Positions 32,127 to 41,203 of a stretch of DNA of 61,082 nt are shown in pieces (position 1 is the stretch's first letter; each line of letters begins with the position of its first letter). Both the position numbers and the translations under genes were made by a program. The stretch covers positions 1-61,082 of the forward strand of contig JALSJP010000019.1 in the NCBI GenBank assembly GCA_026989265.1, read 5' to 3'. The notes beneath the pieces were generated by a model that saw nothing but the letters and a program-made list of their open reading frames with translations, was not told the origin of the DNA and ran no database searches. The stretch is from Micavibrio sp. Lineage in GTDB: Bacteria > Pseudomonadota > Alphaproteobacteria > Micavibrionales > Micavibrionaceae.

Positions 32127-32819
32127 TTAAAGGCTATCCAATATATCTTGCGCCGCAATTGCAGGGTTTTGGGCGCTTGTAATCGGTCTGCCAATTACAA
32201 GGTGGGTTGCGCCTTTGTTAAGGGCGCATTTAGGGGACATGACCCGTTTTTGATCGCCGATATCTGCTCCCGATGGGCGAATACCGGGTACTATGAGCGC
32301 AAATTCATCATCGCAAGCCTTGCGCAATAACTCTATTTCATGGGCGGAGCATACTACGCCGTCAAGCCCTGATTCTTTTGCGAGGACGGCAAGTTTTTCT
32401 ACTTGCGCGGATATATCACTTTGATAACCGATCTCTTGAACCGCTTTTTCATCAAGGCTGGTAAGCAAGGTCACTGCTAGTAATTTAGTCTCACTACCAC
32501 AAGCTTCCTTGGCGGCGATCATCATATCTCGCCCGCCCGAGGCATGGACATTCAAATATGCGGGGGCAAAATTATTACATATTCCGCGAACCGCGCCCGC
32601 AACGGTATTGGGGATGTCGTGGAATTTCAAATCTATGAAAAGCTTGGCATCAGGGCAGGATTCTAAAACTTTTTCTATGCCTTGATGTCCGAAATTATTG
32701 AAAAACTCAAGACCAAGCTTAATCCCGCCTGTAACAGGGGCGATAGAAGCCGATAGCTCGCAAGCGCGATCTAAATCATTAGTATCAATGGCGCAAAATA
32801 TTTTTGGTTGTGATGTCAT
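32127..32819 (-). CDS. pyrF: Orotidine-5'-phosphate decarboxylase
   Basis: 230-residue TIM-barrel enzyme making UMP. Catalytic DxKxxD-type motif in LFIDLKFHDIPNTVAGA, with the N-terminal FCAIDTNDLDRA and C-terminal VPGIRPSGADIGDQKRV and GATHLVIGRPIT. It overlaps the upstream LapA-like gene by 4 nt and abuts trpF. The order ihfB-lapA-pyrF-trpF is common in alphaproteobacteria. Confidence 0.96.
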   Translation of the reverse strand: MTSQPKIFCAIDTNDLDRACELSASIAPVTGGIKLGLEFFNNFGHQGIEKVLESCPDAKLFIDLKFHDIPNTVAGAVRGICNNFAPAYLNVHASGGRDMMIAAKEACGSETKLLAVTLLTSLDEKAVQEIGYQSDISAQVEKLAVLAKESGLDGVVCSAHEIELLRKACDDEFALIVPGIRPSGADIGDQKRVMSPKCALNKGATHLVIGRPITSAQNPAIAAQDILDSL

Positions 32820-33130
32820 GTTGTTTCTATAGATTTTGATGGTGTTAGATTATCTTTAAGTTTTAGGCGGGTAACTTCTTTTTCCAGCAGCTTGATGTCT
32901 TTCCTTTGTTTGCGCCTTTCTTTTCTAAGCTTACCAGCATTAAGCCAGACAATCACTCCACCAATTATAAAGCCAAAAGCCATAGCGGATAATATTACCG
33001 CATAAATAGGCAATGTGATGGAATCATGCACAGGCGACCACGTGAAGTCAAGCTCGCTGCGATTAAGTATGGCGAGAAGGGAAATAAATATTGTTATGAT
33101 AAGCCCAATAATAAAGCGAAGAACAGCCAT
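32816..33130 (-). CDS. LapA-domain (DUF1049) inner-membrane protein
   Basis: 104 residues with two membrane helices (about 4-24 and 41-66) and a basic C-terminal helix that looks like a short coiled coil (RKQRKDIKLLEKEVTRL). This matches the LPS-assembly protein A family. Overlaps pyrF by 4 nt and ihfB by one base, so translation is coupled. Confidence 0.82.
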   Translation of the reverse strand: MAVLRFIIGLIITIFISLLAILNRSELDFTWSPVHDSITLPIYAVILSAMAFGFIIGGVIVWLNAGKLRKERRKQRKDIKLLEKEVTRLKLKDNLTPSKSIETT

Positions 33131-33411
33131 TACTCACCATTTAGTTTTTCGCGCAATGCCTTGCCTGTTTTGAAGAATGGTAATTTCTTTGCATCCACTT
33201 GAACAGTTTCACCAGTGCGAGGATTGCGCCCAATGCGCGCATCGCGGTGCTTTACAGAAAATGCGCCAAAGCCGCGAAGCTCCACACGATCACCATTAGC
33301 AAGTGCGTCTGCAATGCCATTGAAAACAGCATCTACAATTTTTTCTATATCACGCAAATATAAATGAGGGTTGAGCTCAGCTAATCTTTGTATTAACTCG
33401 GATTTTGTCAT
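33130..33411 (-). CDS. ihfB: Integration host factor subunit beta
   Basis: 93-residue DNA-bending protein of the HU/IHF fold. N terminus [17 protein letters not shown] is IhfB-like; the DNA-binding arm reads [17 protein letters not shown] with the intercalating Pro. It forms a heterodimer with IhfA, not seen here. Located after rpsA, the usual arrangement. Confidence 0.95.
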   Translation of the reverse strand: MTKSELIQRLAELNPHLYLRDIEKIVDAVFNGIADALANGDRVELRGFGAFSVKHRDARIGRNPRTGETVQVDAKKLPFFKTGKALREKLNGE

Positions 33412-33527
33412 ATCAATTCAATATCCTTTAAATTTTGTATGTCTATAGATTGCATTATAGATTTGCGCTCGTCAAGCAAACTCATTGATAAAACACAATT
33501 TTTTTATTGGATAAGCCCCAAGGCAAT

Positions 33528-33556
33528 AAAAAAGCCGACAAATTATGCCGGCTTTT
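33528..33556 (-). terminator. Rho-independent terminator after rpsA
   Basis: On the minus strand AAAGCCG pairs with CGGCTTT across an 11-nt loop, followed by T residues. It lies about 25 nt after the rpsA stop and separates rpsA from ihfB. Confidence 0.85.
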
Positions 33557-33578
33557 AAGAATTATTTGGTAAGGATAA

Positions 33579-35291
33579 TTAATCCTTACTCTTGCTTCCT
33601 TGTAAGGCAGCACCAAGAATATCACCAAGTGAAGCTCCGCTTTCTGTAGAACCAAAGTCCTTCATTGCTTGCTTATCTTGATCCATTTCATGCGCCTTGA
33701 TAGATAAGGTCACCTTGCGGGCTTTTCTATCAGCAGTTAGAATTTTCGCATCGACTTTTTCTCCAACAGCAAAGCGATCAGGGCGTTGCTCTGAGCGTTC
33801 ACGTGAAAGATCAGACTTCTTGATTGTGCCAGTAACATTATCATTAAGTGTCACTTCAACCGATCCGCCAGTGATTTCTGATATAGTACAAGTCACAACC
33901 GCGCCTTTTACAATATCTTGCATCGAACCTTCATATGGGTCTTTTGTCAGAGCCTTGATGCTAAGAGCTACGCGCTCACGCTCAGGGTCTAGCTCAAGGA
34001 TTTTAGCTTTAACAACTTTACCTTTTTCAAAGTCTTTCAGAATATCTTCGCTTTGATCTTCCCAAGAAATATCTGATAGGTGAACCATACCGTCAATTTC
34101 TTCTGTTAGACCAACAAATAAGCCAAATTCTGTGATGTTACGGATTTCTCCTTCGATCTCATCACCAACTTTGCTGTTTGCTGCAAATTCTGTCCATGGA
34201 TTTTCTTGACATTGTTTCAAACCAAGTGAAATGCGGCGTTTTTCCATGTTGACCTCAAGAACAACCACTTCGACTTCTTGTGAGGTAGAAACGATTTTAC
34301 TTGGGTGAACATTTTTCTTTGTCCAAGACATTTCAGAAACATGAACAAGACCTTCAACACCATCCTCAAGCTCAACAAATGCGCCGTAATCAGCGATATT
34401 GCTAATGCGTCCAGTAAGTTTTGTGCCTTCTGCATATTTCTCCGCAACACTCTCCCAAGGATCAGAGCCAAGCTGCTTGATACCAAGTGATATGCGCTGA
34501 GTTTCTTCGTTGAAACGAATAACTTGAACGTCAACGCTTTGACCAATTTCAAGAACTTCTGATGGGTGGTTAACACGTTTCCAAGAAATATCGGTAACAT
34601 GCAATAGACCATCAACACCGCCAAGATCAACGAACGCGCCGTAATCTGTGATGTTTTTAACAACGCCTTCAAGAACTTGACCTTCCGATAGGTTCTTAAG
34701 AATATCTCCGCGTTGTTCTTGACGTGACTCTTCTAAGATAGAGCGGCGAGAAACAACGATATTTCCGCGGCTTCTATCCATTTTAAGAACATGGAATGGC
34801 TGCGGTGTATCCATTAACGGAGTGATATCACGAATCGGGCGAATATCAACTTGTGAACCTGGTAGGAACGCAACCGCGCCACCAAGATCAACAGTAAACC
34901 CGCCTTTAACACGACCAAATATAGTCCCTGTTACGCGCTCACCTTTTTCATGAACCTTCTCAAGCTCAATCCAAACTTCTTCTCTACGTGCTTTTTCACG
35001 AGATAATACAGATTCGCCGTTTCTATTTTCCATGCGTTCAACATAGACTTCAACAGTGTCTCCGATTTTTATTTCAGGGTCTTCACCTGGTTTTGAAAAC
35101 TCGAAACGAGGAACGCGACCTTCGGATTTTAAACCAACATCAACGATAACATGATCGTCTTCTAATGCGATTATAACGCCCTTAACAACACTTCCTTCGA
35201 ATTTTTCATTTTTTCCTATAGTTTCGCCGAGTAGAGCTGCGAACTCTCCTGCGTCTTCTCTATCAATTAAATTTGCGGCAATTTTAGCCAT
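33579..35291 (-). CDS. rpsA: 30S ribosomal protein S1
   Basis: 570 residues from ATG 35291, with AAGGA about 9 nt upstream; an earlier TTG is unlikely. It contains six S1 RNA-binding domains, most clearly GQVLEGVVKNITDYGAFVDL, GTKLTGRISNIADYGAFVEL and GDEIEGEIRNITEFGLFVGL. The protein binds mRNA on the 30S subunit and is needed for initiation on weakly structured leaders. It lies between cmk and ihfB, the conserved order, and has its own terminator. Confidence 0.98.
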   Translation of the reverse strand: MAKIAANLIDREDAGEFAALLGETIGKNEKFEGSVVKGVIIALEDDHVIVDVGLKSEGRVPRFEFSKPGEDPEIKIGDTVEVYVERMENRNGESVLSREKARREEVWIELEKVHEKGERVTGTIFGRVKGGFTVDLGGAVAFLPGSQVDIRPIRDITPLMDTPQPFHVLKMDRSRGNIVVSRRSILEESRQEQRGDILKNLSEGQVLEGVVKNITDYGAFVDLGGVDGLLHVTDISWKRVNHPSEVLEIGQSVDVQVIRFNEETQRISLGIKQLGSDPWESVAEKYAEGTKLTGRISNIADYGAFVELEDGVEGLVHVSEMSWTKKNVHPSKIVSTSQEVEVVVLEVNMEKRRISLGLKQCQENPWTEFAANSKVGDEIEGEIRNITEFGLFVGLTEEIDGMVHLSDISWEDQSEDILKDFEKGKVVKAKILELDPERERVALSIKALTKDPYEGSMQDIVKGAVVTCTISEITGGSVEVTLNDNVTGTIKKSDLSRERSEQRPDRFAVGEKVDAKILTADRKARKVTLSIKAHEMDQDKQAMKDFGSTESGASLGDILGAALQGSKSKD

Positions 35292-35403
35292 AATGGTATT
35301 CCTTTCAGTATTCAAATTAGTGATTACGCACCCTCGATCTTTGCAAGGGTATAATAACCACTATGTTTAGGAGATATTATCGCTAATGCGCATAAGCTCT
35401 ATT

Positions 35404-36060
35404 CTAACCAAATGCTTTTTTCGCATAGGTTAAGGCAGTTTCCAACATTTTAGCCTCGCTAAGATTAGAGCTATCAATGATAACGCAATCCGCTGCAGGC
35501 TTTAGTGGAGCTACCTTACGGTTAGAATCACGAGCGTCACGCGCACGCATATCCTCTAAAACGGCTTCATATGTAACGCTTAATCCTTTGGATTGCAACT
35601 CTTTCATGCGCCTATTTGCACGAATCTCGCATTTTGCGGTGATATAGAGCTTTAACGGGGCGTTTGGGCATATAATTGTGCCAATATCGCGCCCATCTAA
35701 AATCGCGCCATTAAATCCAAATGGCGGAGAATTTGCAAAATCTCGCTGCATATCTGTAAGGAAATCCCGCACTGATTGAATGCTCGCCACCTTCGAGGCA
35801 GCGTCTCCTATTTCTTCTGTCCTTAAATCAGGATTAGATAGAGGGCTTGCATTATGTAAATTGCCCTTAAGGGCTTTGCATCCATATAAAGCGTCACCTT
35901 CATTTGCAGGATTCTTACCTTGCTTTAAAACTTCAAAGGCAACGGCTCTGTATAATGCCCCTGTATCCATATGGGCGAAGTTAAGCTCTTTGGCTAAATT
36001 CCTTGATAAAGTGCCTTTTCCGCTTGCCGCAGGGCCGTCTATTGCTATAATATTTTTCAT
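35404..36060 (-). CDS. cmk: Cytidylate kinase
   Basis: 218-residue P-loop kinase phosphorylating CMP and dCMP. P-loop GPAASGKGTLSRNLAKEL, then HMDTGALYRAVA, DGRDIGTIICPNA and RDARDSNRKVAPLKPA. Located downstream of aroA and upstream of rpsA. The 59-bp gap before it holds a near-perfect parS. Confidence 0.96.
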   Translation of the reverse strand: MKNIIAIDGPAASGKGTLSRNLAKELNFAHMDTGALYRAVAFEVLKQGKNPANEGDALYGCKALKGNLHNASPLSNPDLRTEEIGDAASKVASIQSVRDFLTDMQRDFANSPPFGFNGAILDGRDIGTIICPNAPLKLYITAKCEIRANRRMKELQSKGLSVTYEAVLEDMRARDARDSNRKVAPLKPAADCVIIDSSNLSEAKMLETALTYAKKAFG

Positions 36061-36092
36061 AATAAGCCTTAAATATATCCGTAAAACTACAA

Positions 36093-36108
36093 TGTTTCAC
36101 GTGAAGCA
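36093..36108. promoter_or_regulatory. Near-consensus parS site
   Basis: TGTTTCACGTGAAGCA differs from the parS consensus TGTTTCACGTGAAACA at one position. It lies between aroA and cmk, about 8 kb from the nearest perfect site. Confidence 0.6.
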
Positions 36109-36119
36109 TAACAAGAACA

Positions 36120-37448
36120 TCACCCGATATCTGCGCCTAAATCATTCATTAACTCTATAAAATCAGGGAAACTGGTTTTTATTGGGCTTGCATCATCAAT
36201 TTGGATTGGTTCATTTGAGGCGCATCCAAGCACCAAAAAGCTCATGGCTATGCGGTGGTCAAGCGCAGTTTCAATGCATACCCCGCCTTTTGGAGCTTTG
36301 CCATTGCCGTGTATAATGAGGCTATCTTCGCCCATTTCAAGGTCAACTCCGCAAGCCTTCAAACCATTTGCCATCATAAGCAATCGGTCGCTTTCTTTGA
36401 CTCGTAGCTCTTTTAAGCCTGTCATTTTTGTTGTTCCTTGCGCGAGGGCAGCGGCAACCGCCAATATAGGGAACTCATCAATCATAGAAGGCACGCGGCT
36501 TTTAGGAACTGTAATTCCTTTTAGCGGGTTTTTAGAGCTAGCAATAATTGTTGCCACTCGCTCACCTGCTTGGGTTTGGATATTCTCATAGCGCAAATCC
36601 GCGCCCATTTCTTGCAGCGTTATGAATACACCATCGCGCCGCGGATTAATTCCAACATTAGGCAATGTGATTTCCGAGCCTTTTGTAATAAGAGCGGCAA
36701 CTACAGGAAAGGCGGCAGAGCTTGGATCTGACGGCACATCTATGGCGCAGCCTTGTAATTCCTGATGTCCTTGCAAATGAACCGCTGACGCTCCGCCCTT
36801 AAGCTCTTCCACCTTAACATCTACCCCGAAATGGCGTAGCATATTCTCGCTATGATCTCGCGTTGGGTGAGTTTCAATTATAGTCGTAATGCCCGCAGCA
36901 TTTAAGCCCGCTAGCATAATTGCGGATTTTACCTGAGCGGAGGCAACGGGCAATTTATACTCAATGGCAAGAGTATTTTCCGCGCCCTTTACGGTTAAGG
37001 GCAAACGGTCATTAGAGCGCGATAAAAACGTTGCCCCCATCTTCTCTAATGGCTTTATAACCCTGCCCATCGGGCGTTTTACAAGCGAAGCATCACCTGT
37101 AAAAGTTGCTGTGATATTATGACCACCAACAAGCCCCATTAAAAGCCGCGCCGAAGTGCCGCTATTGCCCATGTCTAGCACTTGGCTTGGCTCTTGCAGC
37201 CCGCCAATTCCAACGCCATGAACGCGCCACAGCCCGTCATCTCCATGAGATATTTTTGCGCCCATTGCGCGCATAGCCTGCGCCGTATGAAGTACATCTT
37301 CACCCTCTAGCAAGCCGCTAATTATTGTCTCACCAATGGCAAGTGCGCCAAACATAATCGCGCGATGAGATATAGATTTATCCCCCGCCACGCGGGCATG
37401 ACCATTTAATGAAGTGCATTTTCGGGAGGTTAAGGCGTTTGAGTTCAT
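36120..37448 (-). CDS. aroA: 3-phosphoshikimate 1-carboxyvinyltransferase (EPSP synthase)
   Basis: 442-residue shikimate-pathway enzyme joining shikimate-3-phosphate and PEP. The motifs belong to the class II group described for Agrobacterium CP4: GDKSISHRA, SAQVKSA, RDHSENML (RxHxxE) and NPRRDG, rather than E. coli-type sequences. PMGRVIKPLEKMGA, EFPILAVAAALAQG and KESDRL complete the active site. Such enzymes often tolerate glyphosate, an inference from family. It heads the cmk-rpsA group. Confidence 0.96.
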   Translation of the reverse strand: MNSNALTSRKCTSLNGHARVAGDKSISHRAIMFGALAIGETIISGLLEGEDVLHTAQAMRAMGAKISHGDDGLWRVHGVGIGGLQEPSQVLDMGNSGTSARLLMGLVGGHNITATFTGDASLVKRPMGRVIKPLEKMGATFLSRSNDRLPLTVKGAENTLAIEYKLPVASAQVKSAIMLAGLNAAGITTIIETHPTRDHSENMLRHFGVDVKVEELKGGASAVHLQGHQELQGCAIDVPSDPSSAAFPVVAALITKGSEITLPNVGINPRRDGVFITLQEMGADLRYENIQTQAGERVATIIASSKNPLKGITVPKSRVPSMIDEFPILAVAAALAQGTTKMTGLKELRVKESDRLLMMANGLKACGVDLEMGEDSLIIHGNGKAPKGGVCIETALDHRIAMSFLVLGCASNEPIQIDDASPIKTSFPDFIELMNDLGADIG

Positions 37449-37488
37449 AGATTTTAATTACACTCATACATAATAAAGCGCAAATGAT

Positions 37489-39666
37489 TTATGATGAAAA
37501 GCTATCTAAATTGCCATTATAATTATGAACAAACTCAACAAAATCATCAACAGGTACAGGGCGAGAATAACGGTAGCCCTGCACTTCGTCGCAATTATGG
37601 TCTAGCAAGAACTGCTCATGCTCTTTAGTTTCAACGCCTTCTGCAATTACCTTAAGATCTAGGGAATGCCCAAGGTTAATAATGGTTTTAGCAATAGAGG
37701 CATTATCCTTATCATTTAATGCATTTCTGATAAATGACTGGTCAATTTTCAGGCGATCAATCGGGAATTGACTTAAATATGACAAAGATGAATAGCCCGT
37801 TCCGAAATCGTCAATCGCTAGCTCTACCCCTAAAGCGTGGAGATTGCTTAATATATGGACAGTATGCTGTATGTCATCCATGAACACGCTTTCGGTAACT
37901 TCAAGCTCAATCATATGCGAGTCAATGCCCGTTTCATCAAGTATATTTGAAAGATCGGCGCATATATCACCATGCATGAATTGGTTGCCCGATACATTAA
38001 CGGCAAATCGTATGTTTATACCGTGCTTTTCCTTGCAATATTGCGCGGTGCGGCAAGCTTTATTAAGAACCCATGTACCTATTGGAACAATTAATCCCGA
38101 TTGCTCGGCAACAGGAATGAATTGAGCGGGGGATATGAACTGCCCGCCATTCTTGCTGTTATCTGGCTTCCACCAACGCAATAGAGCTTCCGCGCCAATA
38201 ATTTTTCCAGTTTTTAGGCATAGTTGAGGCTGGTAATAGAGTTGCAGCTCATCTTTTTCCAAAGCGCTACGCAAGTCTCGTAGCATTTGGAAGCGCTCTT
38301 GCACCGCGCGATCAAAGTCTTCAGAATATTCTTTTATAGTGTCGCGACCCTCTTCTTTTGCACGATTAAGTGCAATATCAGAATTTTTAAGAACTATGTC
38401 AGGCTCCGCGCCATCATCGGGGAATGTAGACACACCAACGGATGCGCGTACTTGGAATTCTTCATTAAACACCTTGAATGGTTCAGCGCGTATCACGCCC
38501 AAAGCGCGCTTTGCTATGTCCATTGCATTTAGGTTGTTGCCAGATAATGGCATCATTATTGCGTATTCATCCTCACCAGTTCTTGATACCATCGCGCTAT
38601 CAGGCAAGGAGGCGCGCAGCCTTTTTCCAACAGAGCGTAATATCGCATCACCAACATTATGTCCCATGGAATCATTTATGTCTTTGAAATGGTCTAAATC
38701 TATGGTGATAACGGCAAAGCGCTCAATTACTTCATCGCCATTTTCTGCTCCAAAATTACCAAGATTTTTTATGAATAATGATCTATTTGGCAGCCCCGTA
38801 AGCGTATCATAATAAGCTAGCCTATGGATTTTATCTTCAGCGGTGCTTTTAAGGTGGTTTATATTTTCTGCATTTTGAGCAATAAGTTTTTGCGATAGCA
38901 TAATTGCAGCGCCCACCTCATCTGATGCACTATATGGTGATTTAGCAATGGTCGGATCTTCAGGGTTTTTAAATGCGGCAATAAGGTTTGAGTGCATGAA
39001 TAATATTGGCTCTAGCAGCCATTTGCCAAGGGCTATCATCAAGACATTAGTCACAAGCAATGACAATATAATCATGATCTTTATACTGTTAAATATATAT
39101 TCTGATACTGCATTTTCTACTGCGCTTGAATCTATTTGTGCAATAATTATAAATGTGCTTTGTATGTCCGCGCCTTTCAAAATAACCTCATAAATAGAGC
39201 CGTCAGAACTTCTGTATGTTGCATCAAGGTTATCTGGCTTTGCCATAAGGTGGGTGTAATTGCCATAATTTTTTATAAGGCTATATTGATAAGAATATAC
39301 CGAAAGCCCTGTAATATTAGTGGTTTTAAGAAGTCTGGATATATGTTTATCTTCAAAAGGAGAACTTCTAGTATCTCTTTTTGTTGGGTCAATAATAGAG
39401 GATATAGCGCCCTTAGATTGTTCTTTTAATGCCATAAGCTTATCTTGGCGCTTCTTTTCTATTCCGCCTAAATTAAGCACCAAAGTTTGGATAAGCATGA
39501 TGGTCATAAATGCGGTCAAAGCTATGCGCCAGCTTACTTTGCTGCGCCATATTTGAGTTGGTGATGATACAAATATGCTGTTAAATGTTGATGGGGATTT
39601 GCCATCAACATTTTCATGCTGATTGGTTTTAGCTTTGCCCTTATTAAGCCCTAACACAGAATCCAT
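37489..39666 (-). CDS. Membrane GGDEF-EAL protein with degenerate GGDEF site
   Basis: About 725 residues from ATG 39666; a GTG at 39681 would add five. Two membrane helices (about 47-67 and 195-217) flank a periplasmic sensor, followed by a HAMP-like linker, a GGDEF domain and an EAL domain. The diguanylate-cyclase signature reads GEDEY in place of GGDEF, so c-di-GMP synthesis is doubtful. The phosphodiesterase domain keeps GAEALLRWW, the loop-6 IDDFGTGYSSLSYL and IKTIINLGHSL-type residues, so it is likely active and the GGDEF may be regulatory. Confidence 0.93.
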   Translation of the reverse strand: MDSVLGLNKGKAKTNQHENVDGKSPSTFNSIFVSSPTQIWRSKVSWRIALTAFMTIMLIQTLVLNLGGIEKKRQDKLMALKEQSKGAISSIIDPTKRDTRSSPFEDKHISRLLKTTNITGLSVYSYQYSLIKNYGNYTHLMAKPDNLDATYRSSDGSIYEVILKGADIQSTFIIIAQIDSSAVENAVSEYIFNSIKIMIILSLLVTNVLMIALGKWLLEPILFMHSNLIAAFKNPEDPTIAKSPYSASDEVGAAIMLSQKLIAQNAENINHLKSTAEDKIHRLAYYDTLTGLPNRSLFIKNLGNFGAENGDEVIERFAVITIDLDHFKDINDSMGHNVGDAILRSVGKRLRASLPDSAMVSRTGEDEYAIMMPLSGNNLNAMDIAKRALGVIRAEPFKVFNEEFQVRASVGVSTFPDDGAEPDIVLKNSDIALNRAKEEGRDTIKEYSEDFDRAVQERFQMLRDLRSALEKDELQLYYQPQLCLKTGKIIGAEALLRWWKPDNSKNGGQFISPAQFIPVAEQSGLIVPIGTWVLNKACRTAQYCKEKHGINIRFAVNVSGNQFMHGDICADLSNILDETGIDSHMIELEVTESVFMDDIQHTVHILSNLHALGVELAIDDFGTGYSSLSYLSQFPIDRLKIDQSFIRNALNDKDNASIAKTIINLGHSLDLKVIAEGVETKEHEQFLLDHNCDEVQGYRYSRPVPVDDFVEFVHNYNGNLDSFSS

Positions 39667-39681
39667 TCCCCACACACTCAC

Positions 39682-40033
39682 TAGATTATTTGTTTTTTTA
39701 TAAAAACTTCGACTATAGTATATACTGGTAATTATTAATAATATCTTTAGATTCTATAACAAATCGGCAAATTGTCCATAATTTTTTGATTATAAATTAT
39801 GACCCTAGACTAGCAATTATTGTGTTTTCTAGAGTATCTGAAACAAATTTTTGCCCCTAGATACTGTTAGCTAACAACGCCTATTGTTATACCTAAACTC
39901 ACATTTTTTCAAGTGTAAATATAGCTTATTATCTGCCAAACTTCGTCATTCCAGCACACATTTACATATCCAGCGAGAGCCTATTAAGAAAATACCATTG
40001 ATTGGAAACCCTAACTATATTACATTTCCAAAC
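39682..40033. other. 350-bp AT-rich gap between the GGDEF-EAL gene and hisF
   Basis: No convincing gene. It contains a 10-bp palindrome AGTATATACT (39717-39726) and three CTAGA-type words (about 39805-39860). It must hold the promoters of the two divergent transcripts, but I cannot pick clear -35/-10 pairs. An in-frame extension of hisF reaches back to 39884 but has no family similarity. Confidence 0.5.
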
Positions 40034-40795
40034 ATGTTAAAAACCAGAATAATTCCATGTTTAGATGTCGCAAATGGTCGCGTAGTCAAGGGCGTTAACT
40101 TCGTTGACCTTATCGATGCCGGCGACCCTGTTGAACAAGCCAAGCTTTATAACGCGGCGGGAGCGGACGAGCTGTGCTTCCTTGATATCACCGCCACATC
40201 TGATAACCGCGATACTATATATGACGCCATTCGCAGGACTGCCGATGAGGTGTTTATCCCGCTCACCGTTGGCGGAGGCGTGCGCGAGCTAACCGATATA
40301 CGCAAATTACTAGAAGCAGGCGCGGATAAAATCGGCATTAACTCGGCGGCGGTGTGTGACCCTGAATTTGTGCGCAGGGCTTCTGATAAATGCGGCTCTC
40401 AATGCATTGTTGTTGCCATTGATGCCAAAGCCAAAGAAGATGGCGGGGACGGGTGGGAGATATTCACCCATGGCGGGCGCAAAGCAACGGGCATTGACGC
40501 GGTGGAATGGGCGGTACGAATGGCAGATTACGGCGCGGGCGAGCTGCTCCTTACCTCAATGGATCGCGATGGCACGCGCCAAGGCTTTAATATCGAACTC
40601 ACCCGCACTATCGCGGACGCGGTAAGCGTTCCCGTGATTGCCAGCGGCGGGGTAGGCAATCTCCAACATCTCGTAGACGGCGTAGTAAAGGGACACGCAA
40701 GCGCAGTTCTCGCCGCCTCTATCTTTCATTTTGGGGAATACAGCATTGCGCAGGCAAAGCAAGCCATGAAAGACGCAGGGATTCCAGTTAGATGA
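40034..40795 (+). CDS. hisF: Imidazole glycerol phosphate synthase subunit HisF
   Basis: 253 residues from ATG 40034 ([20 protein letters not shown]), the family-standard start. TIM-barrel cyclase that works with the HisH glutaminase; HisH is not in the window. Catalytic Asp residues are in PCLDVANG and [15 protein letters not shown], and phosphate loops in [11 protein letters not shown] and [12 protein letters not shown] is clearly higher than around it (57-65% in two 60-base lines I counted, 40% in a metA line). Overlaps hisE by 4 nt. Confidence 0.97.
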   Translation: MLKTRIIPCLDVANGRVVKGVNFVDLIDAGDPVEQAKLYNAAGADELCFLDITATSDNRDTIYDAIRRTADEVFIPLTVGGGVRELTDIRKLLEAGADKIGINSAAVCDPEFVRRASDKCGSQCIVVAIDAKAKEDGGDGWEIFTHGGRKATGIDAVEWAVRMADYGAGELLLTSMDRDGTRQGFNIELTRTIADAVSVPVIASGGVGNLQHLVDGVVKGHASAVLAASIFHFGEYSIAQAKQAMKDAGIPVR

Positions 40796-41136
40796 ATAAT
40801 CACATATTAGACCAGCTTTATGAAGTTTTGCAGGCGCGGAAAAATGCTAGCGGGGATAGTTCATATGTCGCTAGCCTATATGAAAAAGGCTCGCCCAAAA
40901 TTGCGGAGAAAATCCTCGAAGAAGCACAGGAATTTATTGACGAGGCTCTATTACTCGATAAAAATCCCGATAATCCGCAAGCGCAAAATAATATCCGCAG
41001 CGAAGCCGCCGACCTGCTCTTTCATATTATGGTAATGCTATCTCACCATGACATTCCGCCCAATGATATATTTGATATACTCGAAAACCGCGCTGGCATT
41101 TCAGGGCATGATGAGAAAAATTCCCGTAATAAATAA
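40792..41136 (+). CDS. hisE: Phosphoribosyl-ATP pyrophosphohydrolase
   Basis: 114 residues of the MazG-like all-alpha fold, second step of histidine synthesis. Metal-binding acidic helices are visible in [18 protein letters not shown] and [14 protein letters not shown], typical of HisE. Its ATG overlaps the hisF stop (ATGA), indicating coupling. HisI is not nearby. Confidence 0.94.
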   Translation: MNNHILDQLYEVLQARKNASGDSSYVASLYEKGSPKIAEKILEEAQEFIDEALLLDKNPDNPQAQNNIRSEAADLLFHIMVMLSHHDIPPNDIFDILENRAGISGHDEKNSRNK

Positions 41137-41203
41137 TTTTGTTGCATATTCGCAAATATCACTTTATATTACATGACATAATAATCAGCATTAGGTTTGA
41201 AAT

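Noticed and set aside
33795-33810. parS-like GCGTTCACGTGAAAGA in rpsA
   Set aside because: Four mismatches to the 16-bp consensus; only the central CACGTG and adjacent bases match.
38339-38812. 157-codon frame antisense to the GGDEF-EAL gene
   Set aside because: A shadow of a conserved domain with no ribosome site or homology signal.
41137-41203. SAM-II riboswitch before metA
   Set aside because: The gap is only 67 bp and lacks the conserved pseudoknot sequences known from other alphaproteobacterial metA leaders.
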